From assembly GCF_036962685.1 (NCBI RefSeq), contig NZ_JBALOP010000014.1:1-64000 (forward strand): DNA of 64,000 bases, written 5' to 3'. This document shows positions 8,331 to 16,465 of this stretch, piece by piece. How positions within the stretch are numbered: position 1 is the first letter of the stretch; each line of letters starts with the position of its first letter. Both the position numbers and the translations under genes were made by a program. The notes under the pieces were generated by a model. It did no database searches and had not been told where the DNA came from. It saw only the letters and a list, made by a program, of their open reading frames with translations. The stretch comes from Ferdinandcohnia sp036962685. GTDB taxonomy: Bacteria > Bacillota > Bacilli > Bacillales > Bacillaceae_L.

Positions 8331-8523
8331 TTGGAATCCTCTCCTTACAAAATGATTTTTCTGTATTATTCTGTGTAATTAGAGGAAAAAAATACCTAGA
8401 GGGCAGGTTAAGTTGGAGCATTCCCGATTAATTTTGTCTTATCTTGAAATAAAAGTTGTCCAAAATGTCATCGTATTAGCATATAAATAGAACACGTCCA
8501 ATTAACAGGAGAGTTCTAATCTT

Positions 8524-9120
8524 ATGTCATTTTTCATGCAAGCAGTTGCTGTATTAGTAGGCAGCATTACAATCGCAATTGGGATAAATATTTTTTTAAT
8601 ACCGAACAAAGTTTTAGACGGGGGAATTATTGGTTTAGGCTTGATTATTAGTTATCTATTTCATACAAATGCTGGATTCACAATAATGGTATTGAGTATT
8701 CCTATATTCACTCTCGCTTGGTTTAAATATCGTTCCTATTTCTTCAATAGTTTGCACGGTATGCTTCTATCCTCTTTTTTTATTGACTTATTTCACAGCT
8801 TCAATCAAGTTCGTATAAATAATTCGCCGATTTTCAGCTCGTTAATTGGTGGAATTTTGATTGGTTTTGGTATCGGTATCATGCTTCGTTTTGAAACAAG
8901 CACTGGTGGTACAGATTTGTTAGCCCAATTTCTTTCGGAAATAATTAATATGAATGTTGGGATCATTATTCTTATAATCGATATTTTCGTGATTTGCCTT
9001 GGTGGTTTATTCGTTTCAACGGAAACCTTCTTCCTTTCAGCGATAACCATTTTATCAGGTGGTTTAACTACTAGCCTTTGCACATGGAACTTAGCAAGTA
9101 ATGATTACACACATTCTTAG
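8524..9120 (+). CDS. YitT-family membrane protein, short form without DUF2179
   Basis: 198 residues with five or six membrane segments and the family signatures GINIFLIPNKVLDGGIIGLG near the N-terminus and GGILIGFGIGIMLRFETSTGGTDLLAQ mid-protein. Usual YitT proteins are about 280 residues and end in a cytoplasmic DUF2179 domain. Here the protein stops right after the last membrane segment. Start ATG after CAGGAGAG. Substrate and role are unknown for the family. Confidence 0.85.
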   Translation: MSFFMQAVAVLVGSITIAIGINIFLIPNKVLDGGIIGLGLIISYLFHTNAGFTIMVLSIPIFTLAWFKYRSYFFNSLHGMLLSSFFIDLFHSFNQVRINNSPIFSSLIGGILIGFGIGIMLRFETSTGGTDLLAQFLSEIINMNVGIIILIIDIFVICLGGLFVSTETFFLSAITILSGGLTTSLCTWNLASNDYTHS

Positions 9121-9218
9121 CTTAATTATTTTAACAATAAATACAAACATATAAAAAACTGATTAAGGAAAAATATAATCGTTGTCTTAACAACAAGAAA
9201 AAAGCAGGAGGCCATTAA

Positions 9219-9434
9219 ATGACCAATCAAATTGACACAAATAAATTGAAACAAGCAGAAGCCCAAGCATCTATTGCAAAAGATATGATTACATCAGCAA
9301 TCGAACAGTCTGCCGCAAATCAAATTTTAGCAAAAGAAGCTTTAAAGTCAGCTTCCCAAGAGATTGCCCAAGTTCAAACAATACTAAGTCAGGCCCAGTC
9401 CACACTTCAAACACAAACATCAGAAGAAGCTTAA
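9219..9434 (+). CDS. Small Ala/Gln-rich helical protein
   Basis: 71 residues, no signal or membrane segment, rich in Ala, Gln, Ser and Thr. The predicted structure is one long amphipathic helix or helical hairpin (IAKDMITSAIEQSAANQ). Strong start context GCAGGAGGCCATTAAATG. It stands alone between the YitT gene and a hairpin. I do not recognise the family; by composition it recalls the small spore proteins of this region, a weak resemblance. Confidence 0.6.
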   Translation: MTNQIDTNKLKQAEAQASIAKDMITSAIEQSAANQILAKEALKSASQEIAQVQTILSQAQSTLQTQTSEEA

Positions 9435-9442
9435 ATATAGTT

Positions 9443-9472
9443 GGACCCCTTTTTCTTTAGGAAGGGGTCCTT
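9443..9472 (+). terminator. Terminator-like hairpin
   Basis: GGACCCCT and AGGGGTCC pair around a 12-base loop just after the small helical gene, with a weak T-tract. It may also serve the kinase gene ending at 9496 on the other strand. Confidence 0.5.
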
Positions 9473-9495
9473 ATCAAGTTCTTACACGGGGCTTT

Positions 9496-11028
9496 TTATC
9501 TGAAAGACCTGACCCTATTACTCATTGGATTCTTAAATGTAATCAAAAAGCTAGTTCCTTCATTCAATTGACTGTTAACCGTAATAGAGCCCTTGTGGTT
9601 TTGAATGATTTTATAGCTCACCATCAGTCCTAAACCATTACCATCCTGTTTTGTTGTAAAAAAGGGCTCTCCAAGTTTTTCCACCTGCTCCACGTTCATC
9701 CCTACACCGTCGTCCTTTAAAGTGATGAATATCGTTTGGGGTGTCATCTCAATTGCAAGATCTATTTTGCCTCCGTTCGGCATAGCCTCAATGGAATTTT
9801 TCATTAAATTTAAAAAAACCTGTTTTAGTTGATTTTTTTCCCCGGGAATCAGGATTTCTTCGGTTGGAAAATGATAGTCTATATTGATATTCTTTAATAT
9901 AGCCTCGGGCTCGAGAAATTTAATGACACTCTTTAAAATATCGGTTAAATTGCAGTCACTGAAGTAAACTTGATGTGGCTTGGCAAAAACCATGAATTCA
10001 CTCACAATGAAATTGATGCGATCAATTTCATCAAGAATGGTGTTGACATACTGTCCTTCTACCCCTCTTTCATTCAAGAGCTGTACAAATCCTCGAATGG
10101 TGGTCAATGGATTTCGAATCTCGTGCGCAATTCCTGCTGCCAATTCCCCAACCATCGCAAGCTTCTCCGTTTTTCGCAAAGCTTCTTCTGTATTCCTTTT
10201 TTCCGTTATATCATATTGAATGGAGATATGCTTATACCGTTCTCCCTTTGAATCAACAAATGGAATGATAATTGTATCCAGCCAATATTTTGTCCCATCC
10301 TTTGCCTGATTAAGAATTTCCCCTTTCCAAACCTCTCCGGCTTGGATCGTCTCCCATAATTCACTAAAGAATGAAGGTGGATGAAAGTTTGATGAGTAAA
10401 TTTCATGTTTTTTTCCTATTAATTCTTCTCTTGTATACTTATATAAATGACAAAAATGATCATTTGCATATAATATTCGATCATCAAAATCTGTTACCGC
10501 AAAAATAGTAGCCTCGTTTAAGACTCTCTTTAAATCCGCTAGCTCTTTTAATGTAATTTTCAAATCTTCTTTCGACTCATCTAACGCAATTTTGATAAAT
10601 GACCATTCATCATTGTAAGTCGTACATAACGTTTTAATAATCAGCTGGTATGCACTCTCAATCCGCTTCATTATTTCAAAAAAGCAATGGTTTGAAATTC
10701 TCTGTTGTAATAAATCTTGTTCAAGAATCTCCATAATTGCACTTCTAGTCATATATACAAAATGGATGGATTGATCCAAAGAAGCTTTAGACTTGATTAA
10801 TGTCAGAGCAAGTACCTCTACATAGGAGATAAGTTTATTTTTCATTTCTTCCTTTTGGCTATTTACATACTCCCCTATATATATAAATAAATTTTCCTCA
10901 GAAGCACTTGGAAAATCACTTTCGTTAAAATGAAAATTTTCATCTTTAATTTGTGCCATCATACTTTGATAGTTGTCATTGCTAAAATTTATTATCTTCC
11001 TACCGACCCACTCAATTTGTTGCTTCAT
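9496..11028 (-). CDS. PAS-domain sensor histidine kinase (sporulation-kinase type)
   Basis: 510 residues, soluble. An all-helical N-terminal sensor region (1-150) resembles RsbR/globin-type sensors. It is followed by PAS/PAC (about 170-280), HisKA with GIAHEIRNPLTT (phospho-acceptor His302) and HATPase_c (about 390-500) with NSIEAMPNGG, DDGVGM and GNGLGLMVS. The layout matches orphan kinases of Bacillales that feed the Spo0 phosphorelay. No response regulator is adjacent, which fits an orphan kinase. Start ATG 11028 has GTGAGGG five bases upstream; the in-frame GTG at 11043 is part of that ribosome site. Confidence 0.85.
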   Translation of the reverse strand: MKQQIEWVGRKIINFSNDNYQSMMAQIKDENFHFNESDFPSASEENLFIYIGEYVNSQKEEMKNKLISYVEVLALTLIKSKASLDQSIHFVYMTRSAIMEILEQDLLQQRISNHCFFEIMKRIESAYQLIIKTLCTTYNDEWSFIKIALDESKEDLKITLKELADLKRVLNEATIFAVTDFDDRILYANDHFCHLYKYTREELIGKKHEIYSSNFHPPSFFSELWETIQAGEVWKGEILNQAKDGTKYWLDTIIIPFVDSKGERYKHISIQYDITEKRNTEEALRKTEKLAMVGELAAGIAHEIRNPLTTIRGFVQLLNERGVEGQYVNTILDEIDRINFIVSEFMVFAKPHQVYFSDCNLTDILKSVIKFLEPEAILKNINIDYHFPTEEILIPGEKNQLKQVFLNLMKNSIEAMPNGGKIDLAIEMTPQTIFITLKDDGVGMNVEQVEKLGEPFFTTKQDGNGLGLMVSYKIIQNHKGSITVNSQLNEGTSFLITFKNPMSNRVRSFR

Positions 11029-11126
11029 CGTATCCCTCACCAAAAAGTAATAATTATCTAGTAATTAGACAATTATCGGAAAATACCTTTATTTTTTGTT
11101 GTTTTTTTATGAGGAGAGATTAATAC

Positions 11127-11160
11127 AAAAGCTAATTCCTTATTTGGGAATTAGCTTTTT
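11127..11160 (-). terminator. Terminator after the MFS transporter gene
   Basis: AAAAGCTAATTCC and GGAATTAGCTTTT form a 13-bp stem. T-runs occur on both strands, so it can act in both directions. Confidence 0.7.
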
Positions 11161-11176
11161 CTACAACACTCACTTT

Positions 11177-12385
11177 TTACAGTTTTTGCGTAAATTCTCC
11201 AGTCACATATTGATGACGTCCAGCACCTATACCCGCTATCGTCATTAATATTGATATAACACTAAAAATGATTAATGGTGTAAACCATGATTGTGTATAA
11301 TCAAATAGAAAGCCAACTAGCGCGGGACCAATTGCTGCTAATAGATATCCGATGGATTGTGCCATTCCAGATAAATTTGCGGCTTGTCTTGGGTCCTTTG
11401 TTCGCAGACCGATCATAGTGAGTACTAAGCTAATACTAGCGCCTTGAGCTGCTCCAATACAAATGATAGATAAGATTAATAGTCCGTTTGTTTGTACAAA
11501 TATAAGTCCCACTATCCCAGCAAAGTAAAAGAGTCCGATTATAAATACAATCATACTTTGGCTTTTAAACCGGTTAGCAAGGACGGGCGCTAAAAATGTA
11601 GTTGGCAGACCAACTACTTGCATTAACGAAACCATCCAACCCGCCATCGATAAGTCCATTCCATGGCTTTCTAAAATTTCCGGTAACCAAGCGACAGTAC
11701 AATAAAATAAAAAAGACTGTAATCCCATAAACAAAGTTACTTGCCAGGCAATTGAAGACCGCCACATGGCCCCATTTGAGGATGGTTCACGATGTGAAGC
11801 TGACGTTTTATTGTTATTACGTAATTGAGGTAGCCAAATAATCATCGCGATAACTGCAAGCGCTGCCCAAAAAACTAAAGCCCATTTCCATCCTAAAGAT
11901 TGACCTTTAGCTAATGGAATACTGACTCCCGATCCGACAGCAGCGAAAGTATTCATGGATGTTGTATAAATACTTGTAATGATTCCAACCTTTAAAGGAA
12001 AATGAAGCTTTACAATGCTTGGGATGAGGACGTTCCCAATTGCGATGCCAACTCCTACAAGTAATGTGCCTAAAAAGAGTGTTGACGTAAATCCAAAGGA
12101 TCGAGTGATAATACCGAAAAATATGACCAATAATCCTAGAAAAATGGTTCTTTCATTTCCTATTAATTGTCCAATTTTAGGAGCAAGAATGGAAAGGATG
12201 GCAAAAGAGACTAAAGGAAGTGTAGTAATAAAACCGGCTATTCCATTAGAAATACCTAAATCAGAACGGATTAAATCGATAATAGGTCCGACTGATGTGA
12301 TGGCTGGACGCAGATTAAATGCTACGAAAATAATCCCGATTACCAATAACACATTTGAGTAGTTCTTCTTTTTTTGGGAACCCAT
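11177..12385 (-). CDS. MFS transporter of the CynX/NimT family
   Basis: 402 residues, about 12 membrane segments. FNLRPAITSVGPIIDLI near the N-terminus is the CynX/NimT signature (cyanate and 2-nitroimidazole transporters, YeaN/YycB group). Start ATG 12385 (MGSQKKK) lies six bases after AAGAGG; an upstream in-frame ATG at 12400 has no ribosome site. It is monocistronic between two hairpins. The substrate is unknown. Confidence 0.85.
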   Translation of the reverse strand: MGSQKKKNYSNVLLVIGIIFVAFNLRPAITSVGPIIDLIRSDLGISNGIAGFITTLPLVSFAILSILAPKIGQLIGNERTIFLGLLVIFFGIITRSFGFTSTLFLGTLLVGVGIAIGNVLIPSIVKLHFPLKVGIITSIYTTSMNTFAAVGSGVSIPLAKGQSLGWKWALVFWAALAVIAMIIWLPQLRNNNKTSASHREPSSNGAMWRSSIAWQVTLFMGLQSFLFYCTVAWLPEILESHGMDLSMAGWMVSLMQVVGLPTTFLAPVLANRFKSQSMIVFIIGLFYFAGIVGLIFVQTNGLLILSIICIGAAQGASISLVLTMIGLRTKDPRQAANLSGMAQSIGYLLAAIGPALVGFLFDYTQSWFTPLIIFSVISILMTIAGIGAGRHQYVTGEFTQKL

Positions 12386-12526
12386 AGGCCACCTCTTCAT
12401 TTTTTACAACGTTATTTTACAAGTTTACTAGAAAAGAGTTTTTTCTTTCGTAACTAGCCTTAAATAATCATATCTTTTTTATAGGAATATGAAAACCCGC
12501 TTTAATTTTTAAAGACCGTCGGACAT

Positions 12527-12564
12527 AAAAAAAGCTAATCCCCTATGGTTCTGGAATTAGCTTT
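12527..12564 (-). terminator. Terminator of the PaaI thioesterase gene
   Basis: AAAGCTAATTCC pairs with GGGATTAGCTTT (one mismatch), followed by seven Ts on the minus strand. The stem is nearly the same as that at 11127-11160. Confidence 0.75.
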
Positions 12565-12570
12565 ACAATC

Positions 12571-13056
12571 TTAATCCCTTTTGGCAAAGCTTGCCGGCAT
12601 CACCACACCGACAACTTCCCCACGTGCGCAAAGTGTATCACCCGCAAAAACTTCTGTTTCTACTTTCCACTTCTTTGGATGGATTTCAGTTACCTTTCCA
12701 ATCGCTTTTAAGGGTACATCTTGTGGTGTAGGCTTAACAAAATCTACTTTTAATGAAGCTGTTACAAACCTAGGCGGCTCTACTCCATCTCCAGCCTCAT
12801 GTCCATTTTTACGGTGTAATGCCAGTGAGGCTGAACCTGTACCATGGCAATCGATTAGTGACGCGATTAAACCTCCATAGACAAAGCCTGGAATGGCAAT
12901 ATGTTCTGGATTTGGTTTGTAAATGGTTATCGTTTGTTCTCCTCGCCAGCCAGTTCGAAAATGATGACCATCCTTATTTAATCTCCCACACCCGTAACAC
13001 CATGCAAAATCATCTGGATAATCATCTTGAATTGCTTGTAATACAATCTCTTCCAT
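12571..13056 (-). CDS. PaaI-family hotdog thioesterase
   Basis: 161 residues with one hotdog fold. IPGFVYGGLIASLIDCHGTGSA (residues about 56-77) carries the active-site GG and Asp of the PaaI/YdiI acyl-CoA thioesterases. A CYGCG Cys pair near residue 20 is typical of one PaaI subgroup. Start ATG with AAAAGGAGGAG. Substrate not inferable. Confidence 0.85.
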   Translation of the reverse strand: MEEIVLQAIQDDYPDDFAWCYGCGRLNKDGHHFRTGWRGEQTITIYKPNPEHIAIPGFVYGGLIASLIDCHGTGSASLALHRKNGHEAGDGVEPPRFVTASLKVDFVKPTPQDVPLKAIGKVTEIHPKKWKVETEVFAGDTLCARGEVVGVVMPASFAKRD

Positions 13057-13112
13057 TTGAACTCCTCCTTTTTGCTTTATTATAACTTACCAAGCGGAGG
13101 AATTATTATTAT

Positions 13113-13176
13113 ATTCAAAAGATTCATTTTTAAAATGTAAAACGGACTCACCATAATCGATGAATCCGTGTCTAAT
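13113..13176 (-). repeat. Degenerate second copy of the endonuclease tail plus ssrA terminator (copy A)
   Basis: 64 bp matching 13702-13765 with eight differences. It holds a hairpin (GGATTCATC/GGTGAGTCC with wobbles) and, in the endonuclease frame, the same ending FKM-stop. Similarity may start earlier, at AGGAATTATTA near 13099, with a small deletion. It appears to be the remnant of an older copy of the endonuclease 3' end. Confidence 0.7.
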
Positions 13177-13322
13177 TTGAATTTGGCTTATTTTGCATAA
13201 ACTTTATCTATCTAGACCAAGATTTACATTTATAGTTGTTTTCTTGCTAAAATTTTGCAATAGTCTTAAAATAAAGATAGGAATATATGTTCGTAATACA
13301 TTTATGTATGAGGGGGGAAATT

Positions 13323-13729
13323 ATGCAAACATGGGAAGCTTCTTACGTTGCTGGAATAATTGATGGGGAAGGAAGTATTTCATTAACTAGAATGCATGAA
13401 AAGGAACACCGTAGACCTTGTATCTCTATTGCATCAACCGACATAGAACTCCTGATTTATATTCAAAAACTAACTGGAGGGGTTATTAATAATAAAAGGA
13501 ATTACAAGCCTGATAGACACAAAGATTCCTATACATTAACAATAAAGAAAAAGGATGATATTTTTTATACCTTAAAAAGATTACACCCTTTTTAAGAGTA
13601 GATAAAAAAAGAAACCGAAGTATTTGGATCCTTGAAAACTATGAAAAAGTCACCCCAAGAAACGGAAAGTACACTCAGGAATTATTACAAAAGAAAGTTA
13701 CATTCGAAAATTACTTTTTTAAAATGTAA
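13323..13729 (+). pseudogene. LAGLIDADG homing endonuclease, frameshifted
   Basis: Start ATG after GAGGGGGGAAATT. The product begins MQTWEASYVAGIIDGEGSIS, where YVAGIIDGEG is a LAGLIDADG motif, and continues as a single-motif endonuclease. The frame stops at 13593-13595 after LKRLHPF. Adding one T to the five-T run at 13589-13593 restores the reading: LRVDKKRNRSIWILENYE, then about 25 residues to FKM and TAA at 13727-13729. The restored protein is about 135 residues, a normal length for this class. This is a true frameshift, a homopolymer sequencing error, or slippage. It points toward the intron-bearing ssrA gene from outside the intron. Confidence 0.8.
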
Positions 13730-13765
13730 AACGGACCCACCATAATCGGTGAGTCCGTGTCTAAT
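13702..13765 (-). terminator. ssrA terminator (copy B), overlapping the endonuclease 3' end
   Basis: On the minus strand GGACTCACC-GATTAT-GGTGGGTCC forms a 9-bp hairpin with one wobble, followed by GTTTTACATTTT. It sits about 30 bp after the ssrA CCA end. The last codons of the LAGLIDADG frame lie in the same DNA. Confidence 0.75.
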
Positions 13766-13793
13766 GCGTATTTAACCACCAAGTGTATGTATT

Positions 13794-14431
13794 TGGTGGA
13801 GACGGTGGGACGTGCTTTTCCATGCTTTCGTCATGGCACTGACTATATCTTGAACCTGTAGTTATCAGGTCCCCCGGCGTATTATGCGAAATATAATTTG
13901 TACCTGGTCGGTAGGATTTCGCATCCTAGTACTACCATAATGACGGCAGCCTATAAGTCGATACACGGCTGTTAGATTGCTCTACATACCGCTCGGCATT
14001 GCCTTATCGTGACGAGCACGACTTAGGTTTCACCGATAAAGCCGGATTATCACTTATGTGTTACCACATAAGGCGACTAATTACTAATCGAACCCACGTC
14101 CAAAGATATTGGCACTTAAGCTTCTACGAGTGTAGTCGATATATTAGCGATTCGCTAACTTATCAGCCTATCGACAGGCTTCCAAGCAGCTAGTCTGGTT
14201 GTTCTCTTCCTTTGTCCTCAGACGGCGAACTCCGGCGTAGCCCACTTAAAGTGAGTCCCTGATCCTACCACATGGGCGATGGAGGGAGGAACCGCTATAG
14301 ACTGTTATTAAGCAGCTAAAGCGAAGTTGTTGTTTTCTTTGCCAGTTATAGGCGTTGACGTTTTAACGAGGCCGATCCCCTCGACTCGCAACTTAAGCTC
14401 AAACTACCCCTGTCGAATCCGTAGCGTCCCC
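13794..14431 (-). ncRNA. ssrA: Transfer-messenger RNA (ssrA), T-loop interrupted by an intron
   Basis: The 5' end GGGGACGCTACGGATTCGAC and the 3' end TCCCACCGTCTCCACCA are canonical tmRNA termini. The tag frame runs from GGC at 14343 to TAA at 14308, followed by a second TAA, and encodes GKENNNFALAA (tag AGKENNNFALAA with the tmRNA alanine), with the conserved ALAA degradation end. The gene is 638 nt, but removing 13811-14086 leaves 362 nt, the normal size for Bacillus. Removal also rebuilds the T-arm as GTGGG-TTCGATT-CCCAC. smpB, whose product delivers tmRNA to stalled ribosomes, lies just upstream. Confidence 0.95.
13811..14086 (-). mobile_element. Group I intron in the tmRNA T-loop
   Basis: 276 nt between the 5' exon end TTCGAT (14087) and the 3' exon TCCCACC (13810). 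Group I hallmarks: the last exon base is U, it can pair with G of an internal guide (CGAT with GTCG, giving the U-G splice-site pair), the last intron base is G (13811), and the core has AAGATATAGTC (13851-13841), a classic P7/S element. There is no ORF inside; the LAGLIDADG gene lies outside. Group I introns at this T-loop site of tmRNA are known in a few bacteria. Self-splicing is inferred, not shown. Confidence 0.88.
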
Positions 14432-14498
14432 ATTATAAAATGATAATGATGAACTTAATCACCAGTTATCTGGGTGTTTCGGATGAAGTGTTCTTGCT

Positions 14499-14520
14499 TA
14501 CGTTGACTATTCAATTGTCA
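14499..14520 (-). promoter_or_regulatory. Inverted repeat in the ssrA leader
   Basis: GTTGAC and GTCAAC flank a 9-10-base centre in the presumed 5' precursor between the promoter and the mature 5' end. It may be a processing hairpin; no function is shown. Confidence 0.3.
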
Positions 14521-14532
14521 ACTACATGTCTT

Positions 14533-14560
14533 ATTATAACACATGTACTTCCTTTTTCAA
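14533..14560 (-). promoter_or_regulatory. ssrA promoter
   Basis: TTGAAA (14560-14555), 16 bp, then an extended -10 TGTTATAAT ending at 14533 on the minus strand. The start would be about 95 nt before the mature 5' end, fitting a precursor trimmed by RNase P. Confidence 0.6.
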
Positions 14561-14577
14561 TTGTAAGTTATTGTAAA

Positions 14578-15045
14578 TTAGATTTTCTGTCTTTCACGGA
14601 AGGCACGTTCGATATCACGTTTTGCTTCTTGTTTCTTGAGGTCTTCACGTTTATCGTATTTTTTCTTACCTCTACCGAGACCTAATAATAGCTTTGCATA
14701 GCCATTTTTCAAGTAAATCTTGATAGGTACTAGCGCATATCCTTCTTCTTTTGTTAATCCAATCAGCTTGCTGATTTCTTTTTTATGAAGAAGCAGCTTT
14801 CTTGTTCGAAGTGGATCATGATTATATCGGTTACCTTGCTCATAAGGGCTAATATGAAGGTTATAGAGAAACATTTCACCGTTATGAACACGTGCATATG
14901 AATCCTTCAGGTTTGCACGACCATTACGAAGGGATTTGATCTCAGTCCCTTGAAGCACGATTCCTGTTTCATAGGTTTCTTCGATAAAATAATCATGATT
15001 TGCTTTTTTATTTTGTGCAATTACCTTGCCTATACCTTTTGGCAT
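14578..15045 (-). CDS. smpB: SsrA-binding protein SmpB
   Basis: 155 residues. Family signatures are FIEETYETGIVLQGTEIKSLRNG near the N-terminus, RKLLLHKKEI and the basic C-terminal tail KKYDKREDLKKQEAKRDIERA that enters the mRNA channel. SmpB binds the tRNA-like domain of tmRNA and brings it to stalled ribosomes. The gene precedes ssrA by about 150 bp on the same strand. Start ATG after AAGGGGGAAATCAAT. Confidence 0.97.
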   Translation of the reverse strand: MPKGIGKVIAQNKKANHDYFIEETYETGIVLQGTEIKSLRNGRANLKDSYARVHNGEMFLYNLHISPYEQGNRYNHDPLRTRKLLLHKKEISKLIGLTKEEGYALVPIKIYLKNGYAKLLLGLGRGKKKYDKREDLKKQEAKRDIERAFRERQKI

Positions 15046-15112
15046 ATTGATTTCCCCCTTAAGACGGTACCTCTTATTTTAGCAAAAATTGGACAACATC
15101 ACAAGGAAAGGC

Positions 15113-15910
15113 TTATCCTTTGTAAGGTAAACTTGCATCTTGATTACTATTTACAAACCAGGAAATGATAGTCGTACTGTCTCTTACGTTGAGCGCTTGG
15201 ATTTTCTTTAACATTGAATAAACGGCGTTTTCATTTGATTGTTCTACAAATTCGTTTTGAATTTTTTCTGGAAGATCATAAGGTAAACCCGGACATTCAA
15301 TTAAACCATCTGTCGTTAAAAATAAATGGGTGATCCCTTTCCTCAGTTCCTTACGTCCAGTACTGTAGCATGGGACAGCTAACTCAAATGTATTAACTTG
15401 GCCAATCCATTCAAAAAAATGTCTTTGATTCACTTGATATTGGCCTAGCTTCACTAATTCTGGATGGAATAAGTATAAGATACAATCGCCAACTGAAAAC
15501 CACCAAATGTATTTATCTTTTCTAAGGACAATTAGACAAGAGGCCGATCCGTTCACGTTCCGGCACGCATCTAGAAATTCGGGATTCTGAAAAATTTGAA
15601 GGACCGTCTCTTCAATATTCGTGAATGTTTCGATGAGTGACCCTGATAATAAAGATTTTATTGTTCCTTTTCGTTTCATGAATTCCTGTACAATTAAATC
15701 TGCACTTTCCGAAGTGTGGTGAGCATCGAGAAGAATTACAAACTCCCAGTCCTCCTGTTCATTTTGCCAGATAAGACAACCGTCCTCATTTTTCGTTTGA
15801 CCCGCTGATGAGTTTCCACCAAACCGACCTATGATTATGGTTCCTTGTTCTTTTACCGATAATGTATCAATAAAATGATTCTTAGAGCCAACCCATTCAA
15901 AGTCACTCAT
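15113..15910 (-). CDS. PP2C-like protein phosphatase domain protein
   Basis: 265 residues. GNSSAGQTKNEDGCLIW near residue 32 corresponds to the PP2C motif with the metal-binding Asp/Glu, VILLDAHH replaces the usual DGHGG, and SVGDCILYLF and LTTDGLIE match later motifs. The first metal motif is divergent (DAHHTSE), so activity is uncertain. The start overlaps the HIT gene stop by 4 bp. It may act in a signalling branch with the HIT protein; target unknown. Confidence 0.7.
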   Translation of the reverse strand: MSDFEWVGSKNHFIDTLSVKEQGTIIIGRFGGNSSAGQTKNEDGCLIWQNEQEDWEFVILLDAHHTSESADLIVQEFMKRKGTIKSLLSGSLIETFTNIEETVLQIFQNPEFLDACRNVNGSASCLIVLRKDKYIWWFSVGDCILYLFHPELVKLGQYQVNQRHFFEWIGQVNTFELAVPCYSTGRKELRKGITHLFLTTDGLIECPGLPYDLPEKIQNEFVEQSNENAVYSMLKKIQALNVRDSTTIISWFVNSNQDASLPYKG

Positions 15911-16347
15911 GACTCCAAGGCAGCTTTCAGTCTTCTACAAACCTGGACAATCTGTTCATTATTCCCCATCGGAGCATCAGGCCAATCATATACAGCGCTG
16001 GGGCCCCAAAATTCCTCTGGAGTGTTCGGATATCGTGGGACAATATGCATATGAAGATGTGGAACTGCATTTCCTGAGACAAAAGAATAAATATGTTCTG
16101 CTTTTTCAGTTTCCTTTAATCCTTTACTCACTCTTGCCATAATCATGCCAAACGCCTTAGCTTCCTCCATGTTCATATCAGCTAGAGTAGGTGCATGTCT
16201 TTTTAAATCGATGATAATATGACCTAGGTAACTATCTTCGCCGTTTTGATCAATATGACCTACATATACATAATCATCCTCATAAATGGTTTCCCCTGCA
16301 GTTTGAATGAGACTCTTGTGTTTTTTACAAATAAAACAATCCTCCAT
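15907..16347 (-). CDS. HIT-family nucleotide-binding hydrolase
   Basis: 146 residues. Cys pair CFICKKH at the N-terminus and the histidine triad HLHMH (97, 99, 101), followed by IVPRYPNTPEEFWGP. HIT proteins hydrolyse nucleotide phosphoramidates or dinucleoside polyphosphates. ATG at 16347 is taken as the start because AAAGGGGG lies seven bases before it and the family N-terminus begins there; the open frame extends 60 codons further without homology. Confidence 0.85.
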   Translation of the reverse strand: MEDCFICKKHKSLIQTAGETIYEDDYVYVGHIDQNGEDSYLGHIIIDLKRHAPTLADMNMEEAKAFGMIMARVSKGLKETEKAEHIYSFVSGNAVPHLHMHIVPRYPNTPEEFWGPSAVYDWPDAPMGNNEQIVQVCRRLKAALES

Positions 16348-16427
16348 CACAATTCCCCCTTTGTAATTCACACAAGTATATAGCATAATGTCCACATTTG
16401 GAATATTTTTCATATAAAAAGATGCGT

Positions 16428-16460
16428 AAAAACAATCCAGAGGAATAACCCCTGGATTTT
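16428..16460 (-). terminator. Terminator after the FNT gene
   Basis: AATCCAGGGG and CCTCTGGATT pair with one mismatch around TTATT, followed by GTTTTT on the minus strand. It separates the FNT gene from the HIT-PP2C pair. Confidence 0.7.
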
Positions 16461-16465
16461 TCTTT

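Noticed and set aside
13811..14086. Disruption of ssrA by an insertion sequence or attachment-site recombination
   Set aside because: There is no transposase, no inverted ends and no target duplication. The precise restoration of the T-arm and the group I core favour an intron.
13999..14193. A 64-codon plus-strand frame in the ssrA region
   Set aside because: It lies antisense to the tmRNA and its intron and has no ribosome site; it is a by-product of RNA gene sequence.
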